A stretch of DNA of 64,000 nt from Schizosaccharomyces osmophilus (taxonomy: Eukaryota > Ascomycota > Schizosaccharomycetes > Schizosaccharomycetales > Schizosaccharomycetaceae): contig NC_079238.1 in NCBI RefSeq assembly GCF_027921745.1, forward strand, positions 2,294,001-2,358,000, written 5' to 3'. Below the pieces are notes generated by a model. It was not told the DNA's origin and searched no databases. It saw only the letters and a list, made by a program, of their open reading frames with translations. The translations under genes were made by a program, and so were the position numbers. The stretch's first letter is position 1; each line of letters starts with the position of its first letter. Below, piece after piece: positions 54,539 to 64,000 of this stretch.

Positions 54539-54865
54539 CTATTTGCTTCCACGCTTAACGGGTCCTTTTCCTTTACGTACTTTTCTACATATTATTAGTT
54601 TTCAATCAGGATTTTTTTGAAATTAAACTTACTCTTCAAGTATCTCCATTCTCAAGGTATGTTGACTGTTTGGTATAGGCAACCCAATGATCTCTCTCAT
54701 TTTCGAAACGGGAACCTTCGAAGGATAGTAACTTGCCAGACGAGGACCTTGTAATTTTCTTTGAAGAAATTTATGTCCTGTCCGAGAGTTATTAGATTTA
54801 TAATTCGTCTGGAAAATCTTTGCAGAGACCTGCTTTATTTCCTCGAGAATTTCTCTTTTTATCAT
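54539..54865 (-). CDS. Mitochondrial small-subunit ribosomal protein mS33 (Rsm27)
   Basis: Component mS33 of the mitochondrial ribosome small subunit. Two exons, 54865-54633 and 54584-54539, with a 48-nt intron (GTAAGT donor, ACTAAT branch, TAG acceptor), give 92 residues. Motifs are SAKIFQTNYKSNNSRTGHKF and LQGPRLASYYPSKV, which match the IFQT.YNP...RTG.K and L.GP.LA.YYP.K blocks of human MRPS33. The second exon adds the basic tail KVRKGKGPVKRGSK found in the family. It corresponds to S. pombe SPBC30D10.12c. No clear presequence is visible; N-terminal targeting may be internal. The identification is firm. Confidence 0.93.
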
Positions 54866-55628
54866 TTTCTTATAAATAAAAAAGTAAAAAATGCAACAAA
54901 ATGTGTGCTTAGCTATACCGAACGCTAGAAAGAGAAGGGATGGGAGTAAGACGACAACACTCTTCGAAAACTGCCTTTTGGAAGCTTATTGTCGGATAGT
55001 AAAAGAAATTACAACGTCAGGTTTTAATTTTAAGTAAATTGGATGGGTATTATTAATCAAAAATGTTTAATGACCAGGACATCAGAATAGAGGGTTTAAG
55101 GAAGATGAATAATTATGGGCATGAATTGAAGGAAGAGCATACCATTACGTGAATTCAAGCAGGTCTTTCTGATAATAAAAACGAATAACAAAAAAAAAAG
55201 AAAAAAAAAAAAAAAAAGTATAAACATATACCTTTTCTATTGCATCAACTAAAATATAAGAGACGAGTTACGAAAGAGGATCATAAAATAAAGCAGTAAA
55301 ACCTATCAGGCATACTACCAAATTTTATTAACTATATATAAATTATAAAGTAGGGAAAAAAGGGAAGGGGTAAAGGAATGAAAAGGAAGCACCCACAAAT
55401 TCCCAAATTATTGCAACCGCAACAGCCACGAGGAGATATCTAGGCTTAAAAAAAGAAATCAACATATTAAGCATTGAAAAAACAGCAAGTAGTTGTAAAA
55501 TCATTCAAAAGAATTTTCTTTATCTTCCTAACGTGATGAAGAGTTGTACAATATAGCTAATGAAAACCAAGAACGGGTTAGGACGTAACCACACGATAAC
55601 CAGAAGGGATAAAAGAACGCTACATTAT
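54866..55628. other. Intergenic mS33/pdb1 3' end, long A tract
   Basis: A 763-bp spacer with the mS33 promoter and the pdb1 3' region. A near-pure A tract (55190-55217, one G) lies in the middle. No gene is seen. Confidence 0.5.
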
Positions 55629-56732
55629 TTAATTCTTAATATATAGAGATTTTTCAGCGGCGGCAACAAGAACGTCTGCGTTGGGGAGAGTTGCAGCTTC
55701 AATAAAAGTACTGTAAGGCATAGGAACGTCAGCCATAGCCACACGTTCAACAGGAGAATCCAAATAATCAAAGGCTGAGGATTCCATAAGCTGAGCAGCG
55801 ATTTCGCTACCAAGACCATGTTGGCTGTAGGCCTGGTCAATGGTAACGACACGGTTGGTCTTCTTGGCACTTTCAACAATTGTGTCCATATCAATAGGGC
55901 GAATACTACGCAAGTTGATGACTTCGGCCTCAACACCGTGCTTCTCCTTCAAGATGTCGGCGGCTTCAAGGGCGGTTGTGACAGAGAGGGATTCACCGAC
56001 GATAGTAATGTCTTTACCAGGGCGTTCAACCTTAGCAAGACCGAAGGGAATAAGGAAGTCCTCGCTCAAAGCTTCTTCGGAAATAGGGAAGCTCTTTCCG
56101 TAAAGAAGTTCGTTTTCAAGAACCACAACAGGGTTGGGATCACGAATGGCAGCCTTTAACATACCACGAGCGTCTTCGGCAGTATAAGGAGAGATAACCT
56201 TGAGGCCGGGGATAGAACCGTACCAAGGACCAAAATGTTGAGAATGTTGAGCAGCTACGGCAGCAGCAGGACCATTAGGACCACGGAAAACAATGGGACA
56301 AGCCTGTTTACCACCAGACATGTAATTGGTTCTAGCAGCAGAGTTGACAATATGGTCAATAGCTTGCATGGAAAAATTGAAAGTCATGAATTCACAAATG
56401 GGACGCAAGCCTGCAAAGGCAGCACCGGTAGACAAACCGGTGAAACCCATTTCGGTAATGGGAGTATCAATGACACGTTTGGGACCAAACTTATCAAGCA
56501 ACCCACGAGAAACTTTGTAAGCACCATTGTATTGACCAACTTCTTCACCCATTAAGAAAACGCGCTCATCACGTCTCATTTCCTCTTCCATAGCGCTGTT
56601 CAAAGCGTCACGGACGGTCATTTCTTTCACGCCAGAGCTTGACGAAGAATAGCGCTTCATGAGGGCATTTCCGATGCATTTTGTCGATGAGGTCTTTCCA
56701 AGCATAGCCCGGACTTGTTGAATTCGCATCAT
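55629..56732 (-). CDS. pdb1: Pyruvate dehydrogenase E1 component beta subunit, mitochondrial
   Basis: Beta subunit of the E1 heterotetramer of the mitochondrial pyruvate dehydrogenase complex, supplying acetyl-CoA. Two adjacent ATGs (56732 and 56729) give 367 or 366 residues; the frame upstream has no ATG. The N-terminus [20 protein letters not shown] and a Ser-rich stretch form a presequence. The mature domain starts at [39 protein letters not shown] is the E1-beta TPP-binding block, then [20 protein letters not shown] and [16 protein letters not shown]. The transketolase C-terminal domain ends in [23 protein letters not shown] just before the ATGs looks like an acceptor, so a 5'-leader intron is possible. 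Codon bias is strong, as for abundant proteins. Confidence 0.96.
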   Translation of the reverse strand: MMRIQQVRAMLGKTSSTKCIGNALMKRYSSSSSGVKEMTVRDALNSAMEEEMRRDERVFLMGEEVGQYNGAYKVSRGLLDKFGPKRVIDTPITEMGFTGLSTGAAFAGLRPICEFMTFNFSMQAIDHIVNSAARTNYMSGGKQACPIVFRGPNGPAAAVAAQHSQHFGPWYGSIPGLKVISPYTAEDARGMLKAAIRDPNPVVVLENELLYGKSFPISEEALSEDFLIPFGLAKVERPGKDITIVGESLSVTTALEAADILKEKHGVEAEVINLRSIRPIDMDTIVESAKKTNRVVTIDQAYSQHGLGSEIAAQLMESSAFDYLDSPVERVAMADVPMPYSTFIEAATLPNADVLVAAAEKSLYIKN

Positions 56733-58156
56733 ATTTCTATAAATGAAAAAACTGAAAAAAAGAGACAAACAAACGAATGTCTTGCTCCCAAAAGGTTTGC
56801 TGTTGGTAAGTTTCTGTGGATCGTCTCAGTAACCAAAGGATGTGAGGAGTAGTAAGGACAATTACCTCGATATTGTGAAAAGTTGGTCGTTGTGGATTCT
56901 TATATCCAAATTTTGCTATATCGAGGAATAAGGTGAATTCACTGTGTATGTAAAAGAAGGAAAATATATTTGTTGAAATTCGAAGTAGAATGGTATCGGT
57001 AATTATATCTTGAAGAAAAAACTTTCTATAGTTTCTATCATCTACTTTGTGACCAGCACGATGACGGCGAACCCCAGTGAATCCAAAAGAGCCAGAAGGA
57101 AAAAGGATCTCTTTTTGACAAAAAACAGAAACGAAAAGTGATAATGAAAATGAAAAGATTGGATGGGAATTGGTATTCTACCAAATTCCTAAAAGTACTG
57201 CTCCTTGGAGAAACCTCTTGACGCAAACATACAAGAGAACAGAATCAGAAAGACAGAGAGCCAAGATGTATGGATGGGTGCAGAGTGAAAAGCGCCGAAA
57301 GGATGATACTCAACCATTCTCATTTACAAAAGATATTGCGAAACGGAAGGATTTCTTGCAAGCATTCTTCTCACACAGGCTTACGCACCCGGAGCGATTG
57401 AAGGCTCCATATGCTTGTCGGATAGATTGCAGAAAACTAATCACGATAAACAGTTTGACATAATGTCTTGTTATATTGATGCTCAGTACCAGTCAACAAG
57501 TCAAATATCCTCCAACATACAGTTGCGATTGCACGTTTTTGAAGTCAAAACAAATGAAACAGATCAAAGCCGATCGGAATCCTTGGAAAAGAAAAGAAGC
57601 TCCAGGCTTTCATTTGATTCCCTACCTTCCTTTTCCAATGCCAACACGTTTGTTTATCAATGCATCGCATTCAATTGCTCTTAATGCGTACCTATGGAGA
57701 ACCAAATTCCTGTTGTTTTATGTAGACAGAATCCAAGAAATTAAAACTATCTGTATTGATTTCTGGTTATTTCTTATTGCTGGAAATGTCTATTTTCCTT
57801 ATATTCAAACCTCGATAGCATGGATGTGTAACGTTCAAAACCTCTATAAGATGTATACTAAATTGTCTGAGCAACAAATCTTCGAAAAAAAATTTCACAC
57901 AACGAACTTTTTATGAAGAAAAAAATAAAAAAAAAAAAAAAAAAGTTTCATTTTCTTCCATGAGATAAAATAATCCATCGTCTTTCCACATAATCATTTG
58001 CGAGGTGGTCTCCGCGGAGAGTCTCCTCGGATTCTTGAGAATGTTACCTGACAGAACATTGTCCTTTTCCTATATTTACCAGGACCCAGGATGACCTAAA
58101 CACCACCATTACCGCATTTGCTAAGTTTTGGAATTTTCACGTAAAAAAACTACACA
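56733..58156. other. Longest intergenic region, pdb1/dlh, with doubtful ORFs
   Basis: 1424 bp between divergent genes. A possible pdb1 leader intron lies near its left end. Plus-strand frames at 57170-57463, 57415-57684 and 57479-57916 (145 codons, first ATG 57479) overlap one another and show no family match, so they may be chance or part of a long non-coding or leader RNA. An A-rich tract (57919-57944) ends the block, before the palindrome at 58009. Confidence 0.5.
58009..58031. promoter_or_regulatory. CCGCGG palindrome and imperfect repeat upstream of dienelactone hydrolase
   Basis: TCTCCGCGGAGA (58009-58020) is a perfect 12-bp palindrome. It is followed at 58022-58031 by TCTCCTCGGA, a one-mismatch repeat of its left ten bases. 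Paired CCG/CGG triplets are the usual target of Zn2Cys6 factors. It lies 137 bp upstream of the ATG at 58157. Confidence 0.45.
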
Positions 58157-58906
58157 ATGACTTCCTGCTGTCCTACCAACCTTGGTCCCGTCGCTGCTAG
58201 CGGATCGTACAAGTTTCAAGGCAAAGAAGTCGATTTTGGAGGAGCAAACACCTATGTCGTTGGTTGCCCTTCAAATAAAAAGGTCATTGTCGGTGTGCTG
58301 GACGTTTATGGTCTTTCAGAGCAAATTAAGATTGGTGCCGATAAGTTAGCCCAATCTGGCTTCACTGTTTACTTGCCAGACTTCCTTGACGGTTCTTATT
58401 TACCTACAAACGCTTTTTCTGTAAACACTCCCGAGATTAAAAAGCTTCGCAACGATTTTATCTCGAACCGTCTCCCAGCTCATCTTCACTTCTCCAGATT
58501 GGAAAAGGTTTTGAATACTATCAAGAGCATTCATGGTAACGATGTCCAAATTGGTGCCTATGGCCTTTGCTGGGGTGCCAAGCTTGTAGTTACCTATCCC
58601 AACACTTCAGAATTCGTTGGTATCGCTTGTCCTCACCCTTCATTCCCTGATCCCGCTGATGCCAATAATGTTCATGTACCTGTTCTCTTCTTGGCTTCTA
58701 AGGATGAAGATGCCAATGTCATAAGTGCTTGGGAAGAAGAATTCAAGAAGAATCCTGCTCATAAGCAATCTGCTTTCCACACTTATCATGACATGCATCA
58801 TGGTTTTATGGCTACTGTTGCTGACCTTTCGAACGACAACAACAGAAAGTGTTTCTATGAGGGCTATGATAAGATTGGTACTTTCTTCCAATCTTTGATG
58901 AAGTAA
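58157..58906 (+). CDS. Dienelactone hydrolase-family alpha/beta hydrolase
   Basis: A cytoplasmic hydrolase of the dienelactone hydrolase family, a single exon of 249 residues (the S. pombe SPBC30D10.14 length as I remember). The Cys nucleophile is C138 in GAYGLCWGAK, the usual DLH elbow. The Asp is in LFLASKDEDAN and the His in DMHHGFMA (H214 or H215). The start MTSCCPTNLGPVAASGSYKF is typical of the fungal subgroup (DLH domain with an early Cys pair). These proteins hydrolyse cyclic esters in bacteria; the yeast substrate is not known. The palindromic CCGCGG element and spare Cys at the N-terminus suggest an inducible stress or detoxification role, but that is inference. Confidence 0.92.
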   Translation: MTSCCPTNLGPVAASGSYKFQGKEVDFGGANTYVVGCPSNKKVIVGVLDVYGLSEQIKIGADKLAQSGFTVYLPDFLDGSYLPTNAFSVNTPEIKKLRNDFISNRLPAHLHFSRLEKVLNTIKSIHGNDVQIGAYGLCWGAKLVVTYPNTSEFVGIACPHPSFPDPADANNVHVPVLFLASKDEDANVISAWEEEFKKNPAHKQSAFHTYHDMHHGFMATVADLSNDNNRKCFYEGYDKIGTFFQSLMK

Positions 58907-59472
58907 ATTTTGTTTTCGGAAGCATCACCCTTTCACGCTATCTTGATGTTTCGTGACAGATTTAATGAATTCTTTTTACTCGTAGCACAAAAATTGTCTG
59001 ATGAATGATTGAAGACCTTATAAAACCATCAAAAACATGAGGTCCATCAAAAGAATACTAACCAGCTCACAAATTCAAATATGCTTTTTGTTTTCGTAAG
59101 TTCAATTCGTTTCCATGATTGTTGCTTATTGAGCTCAGTATGGTCACTGAATAGAAGATAGAGTAAGGACCAACGAATGGCTTTCCCGTAGTGCTTTTAG
59201 ACACAAAAGCTTGAAACATCTCGATTCTAACTAATTCTCGGAACACACCTTTGTACACTACATAGCATCGATTGCAAGCACTGGCTGTTACTGCTATAGC
59301 GTGGTTAAACAATTTTGTAATCTTATAATAAATGCAACTGTCCTCTTTTCTTTAGCTCTTTATTGTTGCCAAGTGTGATTTATAAAATATATCTGATCTC
59401 CATTGTCTGCTCGGCATATATTCTCTTTACCCTTTGCAAACATCGCAAAAAGGTAGTACACAAAGGCGTCCG
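58907..59472. other. Intergenic dlh-naf1
   Basis: A 566-bp spacer between tandem genes. AATAAA-like sequence near 59329 and T-rich tracts are present. No gene is seen. Confidence 0.5.
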
Positions 59473-61011
59473 ATGGACCAAGAACAGCCATGCAAAATCC
59501 CTGGGCTTTCTTTAATATACAATGAAGAACCTCCTAAGCAGGAAAACGTTTCGGAGGCGCCATCCATGATTGAGAATTTACAAAACCAGGCAAATATATC
59601 GCCTCCAGAAAGCAGCCGACCCCCTACAGAGGATGACTCTGTAACATTAAATTCAAATGAAATTGATAAAAGAGAGGAAGCTGTTACACCCAATATGGCT
59701 GCTAAAGATGCTTCTACCGAACAACAAAGCCAAGAAGGTTCAGGTCTAAAGGTAGGAGAACCAGAAAAGCAAGTAACGAATCATACAAAATCTTCTATGG
59801 ACGTTTTAGATATGGCACTCGCAAATCCAACGGCTTGTGTTGTCCCTTCATCTACAAAGCCGGTTTACGTTGATGATTCACTCAACACAGCGGAAAATTT
59901 CATTGTTTCTGGCCAGCCGTCTGAAGGGAATACAGTGCAGGAAGAGAAAATTGAAGAAGAAGAAAAAGAAAAACCGGTTAATTCCCGATCAGATGCCGAG
60001 TCTTCAGAGTCTTCAGAGTCTGATTCAGAGTCTGATTCAGATTCAGATTCTAATAGCACTTCTAGCTTATCTGAAGTTCAGGAGACTGAAAAGCTAGAAT
60101 TGGAGCAGGAATCCGAAGCTACTCCGCCTAAAACTATACATGAAATGCCTGAGGAAGTGTACGAGCGCCCGACAATCGAGCTTGGACCTGATTCTCTTAT
60201 AGAACCTTTGGGACAGGTTTTACAGGTTCTAAAGAAAGAACTTGTTGTCCAAAGTGATGTCCAAAATGAGGAACTTATCTTCGATGAAAAAACCGTTCTC
60301 TGTTTTGAGGATAAGACAATTGTTGGATTTATCCATGAAACTTTTGGTCCTGTTTCTTCTCCTTTTTATGTTGTAAGGTTTACTAATGAGGAGGAATGTG
60401 CATCTATCAATCCTTTCGTCGGCAAAAAGGTGTTTTATGTTCCTACCATGGCAAATCGACTTGACCCAGAACCTTTAAAGTATATCAAAGGAAGTGATGC
60501 TAGCAACGTATACGATGAGGAAATCAATCCTTCCGAACAAGAGTTTTCAGATGATGAAGCTGAGGTTGTTGCTAAACAGAACAAACGTAAAAAGAAGAGA
60601 AAGACAAAACCGACTTCTCAGCCTTCCATGGCCGAAGTCGAAGCTCCTCATCGGCCAATGCCAAGAGCAAGCTCAATGTATGCTCCACAAACGCCGGCTC
60701 CTCCTCCTCTATCTTCCCTTCCTCATCACATGCCAGCTCCAGCGAGTGCTCCGTACAACTTTTATCCCGTCCATCCTGGTTTTATGGTACCACCCCCTTC
60801 GGGTCCGCTCCCCAACTATGGTCTTCCTTTACCTAATGTTACTCCTTTTCCTCAGCATAGAGAATATGCCAGGCCGGGTATGCCACCTCAATTTCAGATG
60901 CCTAGAACGGGCAGTCCAGCGGAATCGCCTTCCAATTTCTCCATGCCACCATATTCTCAACATGGACAAATTAAGCCGACGCCGCCATTCCATCGAAGAG
61001 ATTGGGCATAA
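59473..61011 (+). CDS. naf1: Naf1, H/ACA snoRNP assembly factor
   Basis: Nuclear factor that accompanies Cbf5 during H/ACA snoRNP and telomerase-type RNP assembly and is later exchanged for Gar1. A single exon from the ATG at 59473 (a TTG lies 13 codons upstream), 512 residues (S. pombe about 516). The N-terminal 190 residues are acidic and disordered, with a Ser/Glu/Asp repeat (residues about 177-197). The Gar1-like core starts at IEPLGQVLQVLKKELVVQSD and continues LCFEDKTIVGFIHETFGPVS and YVVRFTNEEECA. DEEINPSEQEFSDDEAE and a Lys-rich KRKKKRKTKP follow, then a Pro-rich tail. All blocks of the family are intact. Confidence 0.94.
   Translation: MDQEQPCKIPGLSLIYNEEPPKQENVSEAPSMIENLQNQANISPPESSRPPTEDDSVTLNSNEIDKREEAVTPNMAAKDASTEQQSQEGSGLKVGEPEKQVTNHTKSSMDVLDMALANPTACVVPSSTKPVYVDDSLNTAENFIVSGQPSEGNTVQEEKIEEEEKEKPVNSRSDAESSESSESDSESDSDSDSNSTSSLSEVQETEKLELEQESEATPPKTIHEMPEEVYERPTIELGPDSLIEPLGQVLQVLKKELVVQSDVQNEELIFDEKTVLCFEDKTIVGFIHETFGPVSSPFYVVRFTNEEECASINPFVGKKVFYVPTMANRLDPEPLKYIKGSDASNVYDEEINPSEQEFSDDEAEVVAKQNKRKKKRKTKPTSQPSMAEVEAPHRPMPRASSMYAPQTPAPPPLSSLPHHMPAPASAPYNFYPVHPGFMVPPPSGPLPNYGLPLPNVTPFPQHREYARPGMPPQFQMPRTGSPAESPSNFSMPPYSQHGQIKPTPPFHRRDWA
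60000..60062. repeat. Imperfect TCAGAGTCT/GATTCA hexamer repeat in naf1
   Basis: Tandem TCTTCAGAG units become TCTGATTCAGAG and GATTCA units, encoding an acidic Ser-Glu/Asp run in the disordered region of naf1. Length variation between strains is likely. Confidence 0.75.
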
Positions 61012-61668
61012 TACTAGCAAGAGACAGCGACTTCACTTTTAATTATAACGTTCGAATTACTTGGGCTTTACTATTGGATTTTGGTTATTATGTCGGTTAA
61101 TCCATCAAAGTTTTTGTAGTTTGTAAGACGGAACAGTTACGCTTCTGTCTTTTTTTGGGTTTCTTTTGGTTTCACATGGATTTGTTGGTAATGAATAAAG
61201 GATGTATTTTTTTAGATTGTATCCTCGTTGTTAGTAATGTAAGCTTCTTCGTATGCACGTCTAAACTATAGTTTACATATTGCTTCGGTTACCATTTATA
61301 GTTATGAATTTTGGCTAAACAAAGACTGAGCAAACTATGTATCTAGTAAAAATCTAACCTCTCTATTAATTAATAAATGAGTTGGAACTGTTTGAAAAAT
61401 TTCAAGTAGCAAAGATTAGGTCAAGTCCATTTCAATATCAACTCAGAGCAGTACACGCCTGTATTTACTAATGTCATTGATTTAGGATAATTGAACTCAT
61501 TTTTTGATTGCAAACTAATTTTTTAATATTTTAAAATTTATCAATATTGTATTGCATATCTTCAAGTGTCTTGTTTATTACTTATATCCGGGTATATATA
61601 ATATTTGAGCTTGCTGCTTTATTAAAATAGGAAATTAATATTTCGACCGTATATATACTCTTTTTAGT
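61012..61668. other. Intergenic naf1-pha2, very AT-rich
   Basis: A 657-bp spacer between tandem genes, strongly AT-rich at 61490-61650, including ATTAATTAAT. TATATATA at 61649-61656 is a candidate TATA element close before pha2. No gene is seen. Confidence 0.5.
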
Positions 61669-62607
61669 ATGAACTCTGTTAAAGTTGGATTTTTGGGACC
61701 CAAAGGAACGTTTAGCAATAAAGTGAGTGTTAGCTATGGGCGCGTCTGATACAAGGTCATGTCTATTAACTAGTTAAAAGGCAGCACTTTTAGCAAAACC
61801 CGATGCCATTCACATTTCATTGCCGACGCTAGCAGGTATGCCTTTAGAGGATGAAACAGTGTACTAACATTCCCAAATACAGCTGTGGTAGAGGCAATTG
61901 AATCACACCAAGTAAATTTGGGGCTTCTACCTATTGAAAACTCCACGAATGGTTCTGTAATTCCTGCTTATGATCTCTTAAAATATAATAAAGACATAGT
62001 AGTTTTGGACGAGATACTGGTACCCGTTCATCACTGTATTGTTGGCCATTCTCTAAACAATGCTAATAGACTTTTGAGTCATCCTCAGGCTTTCGGGCAA
62101 TGTACAAAATGGATTAAGGACAACCTACCTGGTGTAACTGCTGTGCCAGTTAATTCGACAAGTCACGCAGCAGAAATCGCATCTAATGATCAAACGGGCT
62201 CTACGCTAGCAATTTCTAGCCAGTTCTGTGCAGATGCATACAACTACAAAGTGTTGGTGAAGGACGTTGAAGATGATCAAAATAACTGCACCAGATTTCT
62301 TTTATTAACTTCTCGTGTTTCCAACACAATTCCGATTGCGCCCGAATGTACAAGAGAAAAAAAGACATTTTTGCAGTTCACAGTCTCTCACACAAAAAAG
62401 CTTAATTATATTTTTCAAATGCTTCTTCAAGAAAACTCAGCTTTTACGAACTTGGTCACACGTCCCTCTTGTCAAAATCCTTGGACATACGTATACTTTA
62501 TAGAGTGCGTCGGTTTGTCACAAACACTTCTGTTACGAATTGAATCAGTTTGTGATGAATTTAGTTTTATGGGAAGTTACGAAAATAAGACTACAAAAGT
62601 AGTTTAA
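61669..62607 (+). CDS. pha2: Prephenate dehydratase
   Basis: Converts prephenate to phenylpyruvate in phenylalanine synthesis. Three exons, 61669-61722, 61781-61835 and 61883-62607, give 277 residues. The joined start reads MNSVKVGFLGPKGTFSNKAA. LPIENSTNGSVIPAYDLL is the conserved PDT block, with VNSTSHAAEIA and a TRF-type catalytic motif in NCTRFLLLTSR. The C-terminal third is an ACT-type regulatory domain (FLQFTVSH, NLVTRPSCQNPWTYVYFIEC), which senses phenylalanine in relatives. Intron 1 ends with an AAG acceptor; nearby TAG and CAG would break the frame. Intron 2 has an ideal CTAAC branch and CAG. Family is certain. Confidence 0.94.
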
Positions 62608-62891
62608 CAATACCCGGAGAGTTCAAATAAGAGTTGAGAATAAAAGTTAATATTTGCAACATAGAAAAATAAATTGCAGTCATTAGTCAAATATAAAAGA
62701 AAGAAAATTCAAACAAAAGAGTATTGGTATAAAAGGATAGCTTTCAAATTTATAGTCGAAAGCGTACATCAAAATAGATAGATAGACTGAATGATGGTCT
62801 TTTGAAAGTTCAAGCAAGGGTCATTATAACAATAGTGAAAACATGCAAAAATCAAGAATAAACGTACATGTAATCGTTAACAGTTTTTGCT
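62608..62891. other. Convergent intergenic pha2/smi1
   Basis: A 284-bp 3' region of convergent genes, A-rich. Nothing is recognised. Confidence 0.45.
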
Positions 62892-64000
62892 TTAATCTTT
62901 TTTATGTTCATTAAAGGCTTCTTGTTCCTCCCCATTTAAAGCGGTTTCCTTCTGAGATTCGTCGGAACCATTTTGCTTTGCTTCCGAAGGAGATTCATTT
63001 TTTTCGTTTTCGACAATTTTGGGTGAAGATTCTTCTTTGGCATCTTCGAAGACTTGTGCTTTGGTCTTTTCCTTATCCTCAGAAGCCAAATTTGATGGTT
63101 TGCTATTCTGAGGCGCATCCATTAAGCCAAGATCTTCCTCCTCGGCTTCTTTCTTCACCAAATGGTCATCATCTTTCGAATAACCATAAAGTGGAACGTC
63201 TTCCAAACCACTTTCCAAAACGGCAGTTGAAGAGCTCAAGTCTTGGTCATTAGAACTTCCTTGGTCCTTTGGAGTAACAGAGGTATTCTTGGACTCTTGT
63301 TTCTTATGTTTTCTCTTTTCGGCCTTACGGGCTCTATACTTTAGAATATCGAGATAGGACCATTGTTCACGGGGAGGACCGTAGATAAGACGCAAGGAGT
63401 TATCTTCCTCATCTACCACCCATTTTCCGTTCTCCATATCGTAAGCCACAATGGCTAAGAAGTCGGCCCAAGAACGGGCAATGACATATTTAGTATCTTG
63501 GTCACGACCGAAGAGAATCACTTGTCCCCAATGCCCAGCGGGACCTGGAGCAAGGTCTACAGCAATGTTATTACCGACAAAATCCTTGGCGAGTGGAATC
63601 CAGCCAGGATGAGCATAAACGCATTGAACAGCACCAGGTGGAAAAGAAGATTGACGGGAAGCGACGGCTTGGTCGATCTTTCCAGCTATAGTGGCTTCAG
63701 CGTAAGACTGAGCAACACGACGCCAAAGCTCAGATTCCTCTTCAATTTCCTCAATATCCAATAATGTAACACCGAATAAGATTCCGGTGAGATGACCACC
63801 ACGATCTTGGCCATCGTGGATATACATACTTTCTCGAACGTCACGAGGTAAAGTGCACTCCAGTTCATACTCAAGGCTGTCAACATCAGCGGCGGTAGCG
63901 CCTGGACATAATTGGCAGTACAGCTCATAATAGTTTTCTTCAGCCCATCGGTCAACGCGTCTCCAAGACTCAGAAACGGGAGCAGGCAAGTTAGCAGTTC
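62892..64000 (-). CDS. Smi1/Knr4-family cell wall regulator, 5' end cut by window edge
   Basis: Knr4/Smi1-family protein linked in yeasts to beta-1,3-glucan synthesis and the cell-integrity MAP kinase pathway. The frame stays open from the stop at 62894 to the right edge (about 369 codons), with no usable ATG, so the start lies outside. The Smi1/Knr4 domain is seen in VDRWAEENYYELYCQLCPGA, LPRDVRESMYIHDGQD, AVQCVYAHPGWIPLAKDFVG, NNIAVDLAPGPAGHWGQVIL and then GRD. After residue about 240 (window numbering) the tail is highly charged and disordered (EEEDLG, EKTKAQ, KKD end), as in Knr4. It corresponds to S. pombe SPBC30D10.17c. Confidence 0.93.
   Translation of the reverse strand, partial: TANLPAPVSESWRRVDRWAEENYYELYCQLCPGATAADVDSLEYELECTLPRDVRESMYIHDGQDRGGHLTGILFGVTLLDIEEIEEESELWRRVAQSYAEATIAGKIDQAVASRQSSFPPGAVQCVYAHPGWIPLAKDFVGNNIAVDLAPGPAGHWGQVILFGRDQDTKYVIARSWADFLAIVAYDMENGKWVVDEEDNSLRLIYGPPREQWSYLDILKYRARKAEKRKHKKQESKNTSVTPKDQGSSNDQDLSSSTAVLESGLEDVPLYGYSKDDDHLVKKEAEEEDLGLMDAPQNSKPSNLASEDKEKTKAQVFEDAKEESSPKIVENEKNESPSEAKQNGSDESQKETALNGEEQEAFNEHKKD

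Noticed and set aside
1-64000. Transposons, LTR elements, horizontally acquired islands or a novel defence-type gene cluster
   Set aside because: I recognise no terminal repeats, integrase or reverse transcriptase, and no break in codon use or gene order. All long genes match conserved eukaryotic families.

Overview
This window is nuclear DNA from a fission yeast (genus Schizosaccharomyces). The gene set, gene order and small introns (37 to 183 nt, GTAAGT-like donors, CTAAC/CTAAT branch sequences, YAG acceptors) match the genus. From memory, the order corresponds to the nuc1-syp1-...-pre3-ppk21-...-zuo1 and ncb2-...-tor1-...-smi1 stretch of S. pombe chromosome II. Several proteins (fim1, pre3, arc3, eIF3f) look clearly diverged from the S. 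pombe versions I remember, so a sister species such as S. octosporus, S. cryophilus or S. osmophilus is more likely. That is inference without a database comparison.

Layout: I support 33 protein-coding genes, two of them cut by the window edges (RNA polymerase I largest subunit at the left, a Smi1/Knr4 protein at the right). 1-13.6 kb: nuc1, syp1, eIF3f, two tandem GT8 glycosyltransferases, proteasome pre3. 14.6-25.3 kb: PDK1-like kinase ppk21, a TBC Rab-GAP, ARPC3, an N2227-type methyltransferase, fimbrin, LAMTOR2-like lam2. 25.5-34.6 kb: Dbf4-like spo6, Nudix NADH pyrophosphatase, telomere protein rap1, zuotin, NC2-beta. 35-44 kb: IMP 5'-nucleotidase, swi3, mzm1, lsm4, biotin protein ligase, mgm101, a REEP/Yop1/HVA22 protein. 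44.4-55 kb: tor1, a small unrecognised membrane protein, gpi1, mitoribosomal mS33. 55.6-64 kb: pdb1, dienelactone hydrolase, naf1, prephenate dehydratase, smi1/knr4.

These are housekeeping genes that mostly act in unrelated pathways. Loose themes are growth signalling (tor1, lam2, ppk21), cortical actin and endocytosis (syp1, arc3, fim1), chromosome maintenance (rap1, swi3, spo6), RNA and ribosome biogenesis (nuc1, lsm4, naf1, eIF3f, zuo1) and mitochondria (pdb1, mS33, mzm1, mgm101). I recognise no transposon, LTR, tRNA, rRNA, CRISPR or foreign island.

Gene models were assembled by hand by joining exons so that the frame stays open and conserved family motifs are restored. Several small or first exons (syp1, lsm4, arc3, mzm1, REEP/Yop1-like, spo6 last exon) were found this way. 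I saw no evidence of an undescribed multi-gene system. The points most worth a second look are promoter motif clusters, palindromes, tiny first exons, unusual splice-site choices and the small membrane protein beside gpi1.
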